Origin: Sphagnum magellanicum
Lineage: Eukaryota > Streptophyta > Sphagnopsida > Sphagnales > Sphagnaceae
NCBI GenBank assembly: GCA_021904315.1
Contig: CM038916.1
Span: 14,721,065 to 14,785,064, forward strand
Direction: 5' to 3'
DNA: 64,000 nucleotides
Shown here: piece by piece, positions 45,491-58,260 of the stretch
How positions within the stretch are numbered: the stretch's first letter is position 1
Layout: each line of letters begins with the position of its first letter
Position numbers and translations under genes: made by a program
Notes under the pieces: model-generated
The model's database searches: none
What the model was told of the DNA's origin: nothing
What the model saw: only the letters and a program-made list of their open reading frames with translations

Positions 45491-48000
45491 CAATTACATG
45501 TAAAACATGTAGGGCCTATCTTTGACAATCTTTGTAGCTACAGGAGCGTTGGTGCAGGTGGCCTTCGTGGCCAATGTTTGTCAAAGCACGCCCCCCATAG
45601 GATTTTGTCTTGGGCTAGGATCCACCATGTTGGGCCGGCTGAACAAGTTTTGCACCCTAAGACTGAAACCAATATGGCAATTACCATCTCGCAGATATCC
45701 TATTCATATAGCATGGCCACCCTTTGCTTCAACATCCCTCGCCCCCTCACCCCCGCCCTCGCCAATCCCCCAAAAAGTATTTTCCTAAGGAGCCTAATGT
45801 TCCTCATCCTAATCATGTGTCCCGCCCACTACATGCGTGTTTTGCTCAACATCGCGGGGATCTATTCAATGTTGCATCTAGTTACGACTTCTACATTGCT
45901 CAGTTTCTGCCACCACTTCACCCTTGATAGCTTGCGTAGAAAGCCCATGTGGATGGCATTGAACTTTCCTGCTTAAGCCTATGTGAACGCCCACAACTCC
46001 CACCCATAAAGTAGAGTTGACGGGATGTAGGCTTGTAAACAACCATTTTGGTCTATAGGGAAATTTGATTGTTGGACCATACGGGCTAAAGTTGAGCAAA
46101 TTTGCCAGTCACCAACGCCCAACAGTGGCTCAGCTCCTTCTCAAGATCTCCAAAAACCACAAGCGCGCTCCCCAAATATTTAAAATCCTGGACTTCCCCA
46201 ATTGCCTCCCCTTGAATAATAATGGGGTGGGCGTTGTGACATTTCCAAGTAGTGCCCCCCCATCTGCCACCCTCCAATATCCCTTCCAAAGTTTTGTTTC
46301 CTTTACATTGATCGTCAACCCCCACCTCTGCGTAACTACTTCAAAAACCTAGATGCAATGCTCCAATTCCCCTTCATCATTAGCCAGAATGGCCATATCA
46401 TCAACATATAAAAGTATGCTAACGATCTCCAACTCGGACAAGCCCCCGAAATCCACCTTGAAAGGCTAGCCCTGCAAGTTGAATGACAAAGACACTCCGG
46501 ACTCTGTGGTCAAGGCATTTGAATTGTGCAAATGCTTGTTGTAGTACAAAATCCATTAAAGAATAATGGCGCAATATTGCAGCCCTGTTGGACCCTGCCC
46601 CTGATTTCGAAATGCTAAGATTCCCCCCCCAAAATGCCTTGATTGTGGCACTACTACCCATATGCAAATCCAGTAAAAGTTCTACCAGCTTTGCAAGCAC
46701 CCCTTGCCGCCCCAAGACACACTAAAGTGCGTTTCTGTTGATGCAGTCGTGTGTTTTTTTAAGGTCAACAAAGCAAGCAAACAAAGGCTGCATGTACTCC
46801 CTGGACCAATTTGTTAGCTAGTTAATGGTGAACAAGGCATCAGAATAAGACCGACTTGGACGGAAACCCATTTGAGCCTTGTTCAGGCATGTGTCCATTG
46901 CCACCTATAGTCGTCCCAAAAGCACCCACGTATACACCTTGCCGATAATGTCTAGCAAACTAATCCCTTTGTAGTTATCCAAATTGGCTCGGCTGCTACT
47001 TTTGTGAAGGATCGCAATTTGGGCTCATTTCCAATCCTCGAGTGCTTTCCCTGAGCACCACGTCGTGAGAATACATTCATGGACGAACATCAGAGCCACC
47101 TCCCCTCCAGACTTGAACAACTCGGCCATTATTTCGTTGGCCTTCAGAGCTTTGTTGTTGTCTAGCCCCTTGATTGTTGTAACTACCTCGCCAAACGTGG
47201 GTTAACCATGTCAATCCCCAAATCCCCCCCCTAGTCCTGGCAGAAGCAAGCCATGAGCACAAGCACTGGAATAAAGTGGGGGCTAACTTGGATGCAGGGG
47301 AGGCTCAAGAAGGGGCCATGGCTCCTCGGGCTCTGCTTCTGCAGGCAGTTTGACAGCAAGCGCACAATTGTAAAGCTTGTCAAAGAACATGGCACACACC
47401 TCCAATTTCTCCTTGGCACCCTCTGCCCATTTTCCCTCTGCATCCGCAATTGTTGCATGCTCATTGGGGCGCTTGCCGCTATAAATGCATGTGAGCCGCA
47501 ATACCCACAAATATGCCTCGTGTTCCCTATGCTTGTGCATGAGCCATTGAACCTAGGTGCCTTCATCCAAGTAAAAACCCTCTGCATCATGTTTGACTAC
47601 TGCTGCTACCTACCTTTTCAACTATTGAGCCAAGGACTACAAGTGGGAGGATTTTGGTAGCTCGTGTTTGGTGGATAAAAGCCGCTTAGTATCCTTGCTC
47701 AGCTAGCATGTGTGTTGGCTATGTCGCAGTGCAAAGCCCAGCACTTGCCTTGCCACTACCCATAACACCTCACAGCCGGCCCCATACTCAACAAACCCCA
47801 ACCCCCCAAGCACCTAAAACCCATTGCACACTACCTTTGCGTACCATTCTTTCACATGTTCATCTTGAAATAGCTGCATGTTGAAATGTCTATGTTTTTC
47901 CTTGCTGCCTATGCAAGGGCCTACCTTCAAACGCAGCTGCAGCGTGCCACCTAGGATGTTGTGAGATATGCCGTTGTCCGAGCACCCAAAATGCACGCAT
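45491..48000 (-). mobile_element. 5'-shortened LINE (non-LTR retrotransposon), degenerate
   Basis: Read on the minus strand, reverse-transcriptase motifs appear in order: NLDNYKGISLLDIIGKVYTW, KAQMGFRPSRSYSDALFTIN, the catalytic YVDDMAILAN (near 46400) and the thumb-type DFKYLGSALV. Then come AYIPSTLLYG and a WAGHMIRM stretch typical of the LINE C-terminal region. Near 47.9 kb there may be the end of an AP-endonuclease-like domain; the rest of the endonuclease and any first ORF are absent. Several stops and frame changes are present, so it is inactive. It is clearly more GC-rich than its surroundings, which suggests a fairly young insertion. The 3' side ends near a CA/TG microsatellite at 45479-45490, as in LINEs with simple-repeat tails. 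Confidence 0.88.
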
Positions 48001-51000
48001 TATGTGTGGGCTTGTGGGACAGAGTCCAAATGACGGGCAAAAATGATGATGTGATAAATGCAAGTGTCTATCGAACACAAAAGCATGCTTGGATATTCAA
48101 TGAGTGGTGTTTGTTACACAACCATGTGTGGGACGAAGGCACTTATCACACAACAAGTGGAACTGCCCATGGTTGGATTGATTGTTGTAAAAATAACATT
48201 GACAATTTCCAAAACAAGTTACAAGGATCTAGGGATTCTAGATTGGATGCCTATAATGGTATTTGTACCATAACTACATGGAAGCTACTTTGGACCACAA
48301 ATTGCCCCAAGACCAACCAAGGTGTTCAATCTAGAACAATGTACATTTTGTCAACAAGAGGGACATCAAATAAGAACATGTTCAGTCATTCAAGATGAAT
48401 TACAACAAATGACCCAATGGATCAATTAACCATCATGTGTTGATCATGGATCCTCAACATGAGATGATGGTGCATGCATTACTAGGTGAGACTAGAGTAG
48501 CATTACAAATACCTATCCATGATGAACATGTTTCCTATGCAATACCTATTATAGTATCAACAATGCATAATCAAATATTGGTTACATTTAAACGTGTTTG
48601 AGTTAAATTAATTATTCCACATGTAGGTATTATTATACCACATAAATAAGCTATTCAACCTACCTAGGTCATTTGGAATACTCAAACCAAGGAAGTTAAG
48701 AGGTCTAAAAGTGCAATATTACTTGGAGGTGTTTCAATTGGAGTATCAGTAATAGGTGTTCAACAACCATCAATATCCATAAAAGGTGAAGTATTTGTAG
48801 GAATTGGAGGTGGGCCAAGATTTGGTTAATTATTTGATCTTCATCATGAAGGAGTTAGTATTTTTGGAGATGTGGGCCGAGGAGTTGTTGAAAGATTTTA
48901 ACTATATTCATTTTTGCCATGGTAATACCAATGAAATATTCATACATTCCTTCAATGTCGATATGGAATGGAATAGGGTCTACAAGTACTATAATACTTG
49001 GAATGGGAATTAGTCAACCAATACTATCACATGGAACATTTCTTTCGTCATTATAAGGGAGGAATACCTTCCCTAGTGTAATTATCGGAATTGTGCGTTT
49101 ATTCCATTAAGCACCACCTATAGTGGAAAAATGTTGTAGTGGAGAAGCCTAAAATGCAACATCCCAAAAAATAACCTCCATATCCTCCTAATGTCAAAGA
49201 CATTGATTATAATGCATGCATACAAGTGTTTAAAACTATAATTAAAACTAATGGAGAAACAAAGGATGAGGATATTGTGAATGCATTTGTGTTCATGTTA
49301 AAGGTCACAATTTCTGAATGGGGTTAAAATTTTATGGGAGAACATCTAAACTGCATGTTTGTTGAATTGGAACAAGCATTTTGTAAACTTTTTTGAATAG
49401 TAAATGATGAACGTGTATACTTGCAATTGCAAATGTTTAAGCATGATAAAATGGAACAAGTGAAAATTTATTATGAATGTTTCATGACACTAGCAAATAG
49501 TTTGTAAAAAAAAACCTATTGGTAGTTTTTAAACTACAATGCTTAGATTTGGATTGTAATTCATTACTTTAAAACTATTACAATATTAATGAAGATAATA
49601 ACATTTCAATAACATAAGGATTTTGTAATGGTCTATGAAGGTGTGTTGAAGCAAAAGGATACATTTGACTTATAATTCCAAACAAATATTTGTAACAACT
49701 ATTGCAAATGGAAGTGTGAATTACATTGGTAAAAACATGTTCTATACCAATTGTAATCATAACAATCACATAATGGAGACCTGTCAAAGCAAGAAGGAAG
49801 AACTTTTTGCAACAACGTTATTAATTAAACAAGTAAACTTCCAAAATATATAAAATACCCATGTCACCTTTGTGGAGTGATTGGTCATAGGATACTAAAT
49901 TGTCCAATGTTTGGAAAGATGTAGACCTTGTTCAAAGACAAGGCAACTAAACTAAGAAATACTCAACTAGCTGCTAACAAAAACACCTATAGTTTTAGTT
50001 AACATGGTTACAATGGCTACTCGTAATAAGAAGAATGAAGAACATGTGTTCAAGGATTGGGAGCCACTAAATAACAAAAGTGCTACATATTAATATAAGG
50101 AGGGGAATTAGTTGAAGAAGTTTTTTGTGGAAACAATTCAACAACTACAAGTGGTGAAATCCCTTGAAGAATCAAAAAAATAATGTTGTTTAGTGATAAT
50201 GTTCACACTTGGTACCCCCCATTACTCCTAGTTTATTCCTTGAGTGATAACAATATCACTTAGCAAGTTAGGATTACTAAAGCCTAAACCAATTCCTTAC
50301 AATTTGAAAATGTTTAATTACACAATAACTGGGCCAATAGGCCTAATTTGTAATATGAAAAGATTGGTGCATGGGATACCATATGTAATGACTAATACTT
50401 TCACAATGCTACATAACAATGTGGTATTAGTGTGCTATGATTTTCAACATGGCATCACAAATGATGAGGAGAATATGACATTTATAATAAAACCAAATTT
50501 TTTTTCCATTGGAATGATAGTCTTGCCTAAGGAATCAATAGTTTTGTTTAATACAAATGCAATCACTAAATTAAAAACTAACTATACCTATAACATTTAT
50601 GAGTAACATAAGGAACATGAAATACCATAAATTCTACAAAGGTTGGTTTTGTGATTTCATTAGAAGATACATTGTATTTAAAAACATATTACACCATACA
50701 TTGAAAGACACATCAGTGGATGAAACACTAATAAACATGAAAGTTCAAAGTTTCCAAGTTGTTAATAAGCTTTAATGAAATAACAATAATTGGTTAAATT
50801 GAACTTGGGAATAGTGGATTAGCCTCAATGTTTCAAGGCTAATGCACAATTGAGTCCACAATAAACCGATGATTTGGAAGAGTTGTTGAAAGAATTCAAA
50901 TATGTATTTGCCTAGACATACAAGGAATTGAAGGGCACACCACTAGGGTTGGCACAACACAAGATTGAGTTAGACATTACCATACCATCAATGCATTAGG

Positions 51001-51400
51001 CTAGGTATACCATGAACCCAAATTATGTTGTATTAGTGAAATAAAACATTGATAAATTGTTAGTTGTAAGATTCATACAACCTATTGAAGAGGTCACATA
51101 GTCATCACCATCATTGTGGTTCCACAAAAAAATGGCAAACTGTAAATTTTTGGGGATTTCCACAAGTTGAATGCAACCACCAAAAAGGACCCATATTGAT
51201 TTTTGTTTATCAACAAGGTGTTTTATCACAATGACAGAACATGAAGCTTATTCATTTTTGGAAGAATATTATGGATATCATTATATATTTATAGTTATAA
51301 AAGATAAGGACAAAATTATTTTTGTAACAAATTGGGGAGCATTTGTATGGCAAGTCATTCCTTTTGGAGTGAAAAATGGACTACCAACATACCAATAAGT
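48000..51400 (+). mobile_element. Ty3/gypsy-type LTR retroelement, fossil
   Basis: Parts seen in order on the plus strand are a Gag-type region (about 49.2-49.5 kb), a CCHC zinc knuckle (about 49.86 kb), a protease-linker region typical of plant Ty3/gypsy elements (about 50.2-50.6 kb) and part of the reverse transcriptase (about 50.9-51.4 kb). RNase H and integrase are not seen, and no LTR pair was recognised. A second zinc-knuckle-like trace near 48.34 kb lies upstream of the Gag region, so pieces of two elements may be joined here. It is heavily broken (more than twenty breaks) and AT-drifted, so it is probably old. Confidence 0.8.
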
Positions 51401-51530
51401 AACGTTGCTAACATGCGAACTTGTGAGCATGAGTGGTGAACATGTGAACATGAATTTGTGAACAACAAAGAATATTTTTTAAAATATACTTGCACCTAGC
51501 ATGAATATTCCATCCACGCAGCAAGAAGGT

Positions 51531-52166
51531 GAAAGCATCCTTGGATGGTACCACTAGGAACCTCACACCTTGATTTTCCTGGACCCATTGAACTTTGAAA
51601 AATCATAGAAAGCATTTAAACATATATTTTAATAATTTTCTTTTAATGAGTACATTTATTAGGTTTCATAAATTTTGAATTTTCAGTAATATCAAGAATA
51701 TTGTGTATTTTGATGTTCCTAATCATTGCATTTTAAAAAAATTATAAGAATGTCACGTTGGTTCTTTTCTTTGAATTTTTTGGTCATGAACACAAATTTG
51801 AAACATAATTTGAAAATTTTCTTGGGAAATATTTTTAAAAGTAATTTGAAATTCATTTTATTTTTAGGTTTTTATTAAGAAATTAATAAGTATAATTTAC
51901 TTATGAATTTCCAAAGTTAAAGCTATTAATTTTTAAAGGGGCACTTTTGATTAGGAATACAAATTTTTAACAATTTCTAATTTTTAAAAATAAAAAATAA
52001 ACTTCAAGTTATATATTTGTGCTTGCAATTGATAAACATGAGAAAAATAATTATAGTTGTGAAAACATTTAAATTAGGAAAGGGCCTAGGAAAATGATTA
52101 GGCCATTTTTGGTTCCTTAACCATTCCTTGAGGTGGTTCCTAGTGGTACCACCCAAGGATGCTTTT
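51531..52166. mobile_element. Inverted-repeat element of about 636 bp (MITE-like)
   Basis: A sequence of about 32 bp at 51531-51562 ('gcatccttggatggtaccac' in its core) recurs as a near-exact reverse complement at 52135-52166. The interior is strongly AT-rich and has no coding capacity. This is the structure expected of a short non-autonomous DNA transposon. A target-site duplication is not obvious, so the true ends may extend a little further. It lies directly after the Ty3/gypsy relic. Confidence 0.6.
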
Positions 52167-52169
52167 GCC

Positions 52170-52800
52170 CAAGAATATTTCATCAAATGGATTGAGTATT
52201 TTTCTAGATGGATGAAATATTTCATCCATTTAAATGAAAAATATTTCCACGTGGAAGGTGAAAAAATGGGTAGAAATCATATGCAAGTTTTGGATCTTTT
52301 AGTGTGTGGAACTAATGAAAGAAATTAATGAAAGAAACCGAAGGGTGTTCACTTGGGAAACATTGTGAAATTGTTAACACACAAAATGGTAGTTGTAAAA
52401 CAATTGCACTCCGCAATAATCTACTAATTAGAGCATTGAATGGGTAGTATTTGAAACGTTTACCAAGTCAAATTTTTTATATGGTCTCTAATTTATACCC
52501 ACATAATGAAAATCAATTTCTATTTTCATCCTATGTAATCTACTTCACACTTTCTAGAGCTATAAATTTTGATCGCATTTTTAGTTACTTGAAAGCTATG
52601 GCATGAGACAACAAACAACGAACTTCATTGTAATTCCAAGTGGGGAAATGGATGAAATTTTTGAAACCCTCATAAAACATGACAATTGCAACATATTATA
52701 ACAAATGTGTTTGCATGGCACCCACTTCCTTCGTCGACTCAACGACCCTAATAACATAATCACAAAATCCAAGCAAGTGTAAGGTGGGAAGTTCCCAATT
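52170..52800. other. AT-rich stretch, nothing identified
   Basis: No gene or element recognised. Near 52170-52250 short words such as 'gaaatatttcatc' repeat and form small inverted repeats. Confidence 0.4.
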
Positions 52801-54200
52801 GTAATTTCACATTGCCTTTAATTTGGAGCTACACTAGAAAAAATCTTAAAGATTCGTCCATATCAAAATGTAGGAACCTCCAATGGTGGGTTCACAACCA
52901 CTTCAAGAAATTGACCAACCCCCCATCTATTATAGTATAATTTAGACATCTTAAAAGGCATTGTCTGTCTAACAATTTTACCATTCCATGTTGTAAGCCA
53001 TGCCACCTCGTTGAATGGACGATTTACTAAAACATAACTTTCTTCACCAAATAAACTTCGAAGAATGATATATAGTTGTTTGTTGATAACAAACCTTGCT
53101 TCTTTGTGAAATATTATTTCATCTTGGGTGAGGTTGATTTCTTCTTTCACATTCCAAAACAATAGGTATAACTAGTCAACATGGTTCTACTTGCTATCAC
53201 CCATACAACAATTCATGTTGTCAACACAAAACCAAAATTTATGAAGCTTGAAGGGTGCACATGGGAATTGAAACCACAAACCAAAATAAGTTGGGGTAGG
53301 AATACCAACTATAGGCATCTTGTAAAATAAGCCCTATAATGCAAAAATGTTTCATGGAGTTTTGCAATGTTGAACATTACATGTGCAACGTTGGGGGACA
53401 ATGTTCTATGTGCCACAATCCATCTCCATATGTTACTTCGAAGACCTCAACACAACCATCAAAGGGAACTGTGTGTGGAGGCTGATCAAAACTAAAAGGA
53501 ACCCCTTATGTTGCACAAGGGATTTGCCAGATAGTGTGTTAACACGTAGGTGAAAGAATTACACGATCATGTTGATGGAAATCATTTTTTTATCCTTGAG
53601 GCAAGTTTGATTTCCATTTATAGGAGCTAAATATCTCCTCGCCTTCCAAATGGGCAATTTTAGATGTGAAGGTTGCATTAGGGCGTATTTCTTAACCACA
53701 TATGCAAGTTGGATAGGATCACCCAACATGGTTGCTCTTCACAAGAGGAGTTCACTTTTGTTAGGTCCTTGGCCAAAGTAACCACCTCTCTTGAATAGGT
53801 AGTATAACATCACTTGCTTAAAAGTTTCAACATAATCATCAATTATCACAACATACAAACAAGGTCCTATTTTCCCTTATTGTTGTAACCAAACATTATG
53901 TATAATTTTTGACAAGTTGCATGTAGGCATGTCTACAACCTCTTCTAAAGAAATTTTTGCACAACATAAATTTATGTCAACCTTATTTTGACCTATGTTA
54001 TATAATTTTTTGAAGACATGTAACAAAGATGTGATACAATGAAGGATGTGGGAGATTGTTTAGAACCTGACGTGTTTCATAAACCCTCCCCATTGCTTAA
54101 CACGAAAGTGCCAAAAACTAAGCCAATTTTCTAGCTTTTATAGTCCAACTTCATTAGACACCCTAGAGGAATACCACCAACATCAAATGGTCGCATATTG
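52800..54200 (-). pseudogene. Decayed coding-like stretch of unknown repeat family
   Basis: On the minus strand several protein-like pieces follow one another in shifting frames, including a 99-codon open piece (53162-52863) beginning MFWNVKEEINLTQDE. I do not recognise the family. Their order, density and decay look like a mobile-element-encoded protein rather than a host gene. Any assignment needs a database search. Confidence 0.35.
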
Positions 54201-56640
54201 AACATTAGCTTCTTCCAATGATGTGGCATTCTTATACTCATAGCACAATGTCTTATGTTGTTCACGCAACTCCAACGTAATTTGTTATTTTATGTGCCTA
54301 TCCATGGATTGAATCTAGTGAAGTAATTAACAAGTATGCTTGTTGTCAACCAAGGTTCACTTGGGTCACTGAAACTAGACATAATGCACACGACATTTTA
54401 GTTGGCTTGAACATTGTCTGCCATAAACCCCTTGAAGTTTGGACATGTGGAACACCATTTTTCACCATCACCTTGCACAACATACAACACATATTGGGTT
54501 TTACAACTGGTGAATAAAACAATTATTGTTTTTTTTTACTCCAATTGTAATTACAAGTTCATCTTAATGACTACATAGTTATAAAAGACATTGTGGTGCC
54601 ACATGCATTATCATTTTGTGACTATAATTAATATCACAACTTGATTATTTTTACACAAGTACCAAAGTTTCAATTTTTTTAAATGTATTTTTAATCATCT
54701 AAAATTAGGTAATAAAAAAATTCCATTCATTCTTGCAACTTTTGGTAAATAATTACAACTAATGGTCGTGTGATCTAACATGGCACGCAACATGGCACAC
54801 CACATGGCAACGAGGTTGACTAATAGTCGTAACACCTCATGACTAATAGTCGCAACACATCATGATTCATGTAGAACTATAATTCCCAAAACATAAAAAG
54901 TAAATGAACTTAAAAAGTAGATGAAAAGTATATTCGAAATTAATTAATTAATAATGTGTTCAAACCTATTTTTCATTTTAAAAATTAATCAAATAAATAT
55001 GTATTAATTTATGATATGAAGATCATCATCTATTTTAGCAACCCATTAATTTTTTTTTTAAATCCTTTATTAAACCATATTTGACATTTATTTGAAACAA
55101 AAAGCCCATGCTCAAAAGTAGACGTCAAAAGCTACCTGTAGTTTTAAAAACCCTACTTGAAACCCACTTTTACAAGTTGGAATTTGAAAATTAATGCACA
55201 TTAGTATAGAAACATCTTATAGATTATCATTCAAGCAAATACATTAAATGTTTCACAATTTTATGATGGCTTGAATTGTTATTTAAACTCTACTTGTTGC
55301 AATTTTGACAAGGTAAAATAGCTATTTGGTTTATTTTGCTTACACACTAAGGTTCAAATATTTTGGACATGAAAAATTTCAAACTTTTGTAAATTTTGAC
55401 CACATGTGTGTTGGATTGACCTTAATGACTAAGTCTATAATCCAAAGCCCAAAATAACAATCTAATAGGGATATCAAATGAAGAAGGTTTAGAAATAATT
55501 ATTTTGCATAATGAAGAAGTATTGGCATAATTGAAATCAACAAATGGTCATGCCATGCAAAATGTTTTGAAACACTAACAAAGTTCAATTGGTGGTACCA
55601 TAAATCCATCAATCCCAACCTTCCTACATATGCTCTTACATTTGTTATTACATTTACTCCTACATCCATTTTTTGTGGATTTAGACCTTCCATCACATGG
55701 GTTTAGTGTAGCCTTAGGCCCCACATCTACATTTGTGCCAATGGAAAAGTCTAGGACATATGCATAATATTTGCAACACTAATCACAAAGCATTGACGAT
55801 ATGACATCCACAGCAGAGGTGGATTTAGAAAAATTGTTAGGAAGTTAGGATTCGTAGTCGAAGAGGAGTTCAAAGCAAAAGTTAAGGAGATTTTAGAGTT
55901 GAAGAACTATAAATCTTCACCCCACCCTAATCAAAAGGGTCAAACGTTTGTTCACCTATGACTTCAAATGTGAAGTCCACTTGACATTTATGCAAAAAAT
56001 TTGTCAAGATAGTTGTGGTTTTAAACAAAAGTATGTATTTAGGTTTTATGGAATCAAACCTTTCATTAATCAATTTCATTACCTTTTCAATTCACCATCC
56101 CACTTGCATTATGTACTTAACATGAATGTTGTTGTAGGCATTAATAACATCATGGTCAACATTAAGGCCTATTTTATGGAGTTCAAATTGGAGCAAGATG
56201 GTAACATCATGGTAGAACTTGGAACCCAAAGTTTAGGTAAATGAACAAGCCTTGATGATCAACAACCACAATGTTGTTCATCGAGTAAATCTTTTTGCAC
56301 CCATTGAACTAAACCTTGTAGGCCACATCATTCCAAGGTTTGTAGATCTTGATGAGTGGCCCATCAATGAACCCAATGCAACTTTGGAATTTTGGTATTG
56401 TGGTGCCCAACATAATCTGCTTTTGTATTTTGTGCTATCAAATCTCATCCCCAGTGGAATCATCACAAACCGCATTTTTTGATCAATTCCATAAAAATGC
56501 ATCATACATGTAAACATTGTCATGTTTCATGTATAAAATGAACTAAAGGCATTGTTCAAAGATCAATTTTGAAAGATGTTTTATTTGAATGTGGTGATCA
56601 CTCGTAAAATCCAATTCTTAAATTGAAATTTGAAACCAAA
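54200..56640. other. AT-rich flank with one weak coding-like stretch
   Basis: Nothing is supportable at 54.2-55.9 kb. At 55948-56482 (plus) two open stretches of 98 and 76 codons follow each other closely and could be a decayed protein. I see no known motif and do not call a gene. Confidence 0.4.
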
Positions 56641-57180
56641 ACCCTAATTTACCCATATTATTGTTAAAATTAAAAACCCTAATCCAAACCCCAAAGGCAA
56701 GTTTTTAAATCAAACCTTAAATTTAGACTTTAACTTTAAAAATGAAACCTTAATCCTAACCTTAAAATTAAAACCCTACTCCTAATCCTAAAACAAAAAC
56801 CTTATTTAACGCCTACAAGTAAAAATTTAATCCAAACCCCGAAAGGAAATTTTAAAAATCAAATCTTAAACATAAACTCTAATCCAAACCTTAAACTTAA
56901 CCCTTAAAATTAAAACCCTAATCCTAACCCTAAAATTAGAACCTTATTTTTAATCCCTGAAGGGAAAACATTAATCCAAACCCCCAAAGGAAATTTTTGA
57001 AATCAAACTTTAAACCCAACCCCTAAAATTAAAACCATAATGTTAACCCTAAAACAAAAATCTTAATCCAAACATTAATCTTAACCTTAATTGTAAACCA
57101 TAAAATAAAAATCATAATCCAAATCCCCAAACTCATAATGTAAATCAAATCCCTAATCCAAACCCTAGAACCAAAACTTT
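56640..57180. repeat. 145-bp tandem repeat of telomere-like words
   Basis: Four diverged units are marked by 'aatccaaaccccaaagg' or a close variant at about 56681, 56829, 56973 and 57116 (spacing 148, 144 and 143 bp). Within each unit the sequence is mostly AAACCCTAAT, CCTAACCCT and close variants, which resemble the plant telomere repeat (AAACCCT). It is therefore a degenerate interstitial telomere-like tract that was later amplified as a larger unit. Confidence 0.85.
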
Positions 57181-57779
57181 AATTTAGAACTTGAATGTGG
57201 TGCAATTTGTGAATTGTGCATGGTGCACAATGGTGGGCACCAAGAGTAACACCAATTTGTGAAACTCAAACTAAAGTGAAGTTCATCAAAATTTTGAACA
57301 ACCTTGACATTGCTCACATAATAATGAGCACATCTTGAATTTCCATGCTTCAATCCACTAATTGGCCAACACCCTATTCCAATTCATTGGCATTGAACAT
57401 GTGAGATGAGTTGGAAACACAAATTGTAGTTGCAAAAGCAGATTATTTTTGTCTATCCATCTTTGTAGACACCTCATTTATTATATCATCATCACTTGAA
57501 GATGAAAGGCTATAACTATTTGTGTGAAGTTAAAATTATATCTTGTAGAACTAGGCCCATGACTTGAAAATGAAACCACAATTTCATAGCAAAGAAACCC
57601 TTTCACGAGTGAAAAATGAAAAAGAAAAATAAGTGAGAAGTGCTCCCACTTATATAGGTCCCCACCCATAAGACAAAGCTTATGGGCTTTAAACAAAGGT
57701 TATGAATTACCCTCTTGCATAAGGTTGAAAATTAAGATTTTGGATTATGCTTTTGGTTTAGAAGTGAGGATGGGTATTA

Positions 57780-58260
57780 GAGATTTAAATATGATATTGA
57801 ACTAAGATCTTGGTAACCCCTATATACACCTAAGTAGGCCCTATATAACCTAAGTAAACCCATAATAACCCCAAAAACAACCCTTTAGACATCTCCTAAC
57901 TTTAGAAGTTCTTAAGTAGTCTCCTAAGTAAACCCTATATAGCCTTGTAAATAGTCCTTAGATATCCCCATACCAAAGTGGGTCCTTAAATAATCCCTAA
58001 TTAGTATCCCTTAAATAAACCCCTAGATAGCCTCTAAATAGCCCATATGTAACTTTGTAACTAATCCCTTAATTATTCCATTATTTAAGAAATCCCTAGG
58101 TAATCTCCTAAATAACCCCTAAATAATTCTTGAATAACTTTTAAATAATCCCCTATGTAATCCCTAACTTAAAAAGTCCTCATGTAGTTTCTAAACTAGC
58201 CCCTAGGTAGTCCTAAAATAGCTCCCAAAATAACCACTGTGTAACCTCACAAGTAACTTG
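57780..58260. repeat. Degenerate short-period repeat rich in CCCTAAATA words
   Basis: Words such as 'cccctaaatag', 'aataacccct' and 'agtaaaccct' recur irregularly every 12-20 bases. The tract resembles a highly diverged telomere-like or short tandem repeat. No unit length stays constant. Confidence 0.6.
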
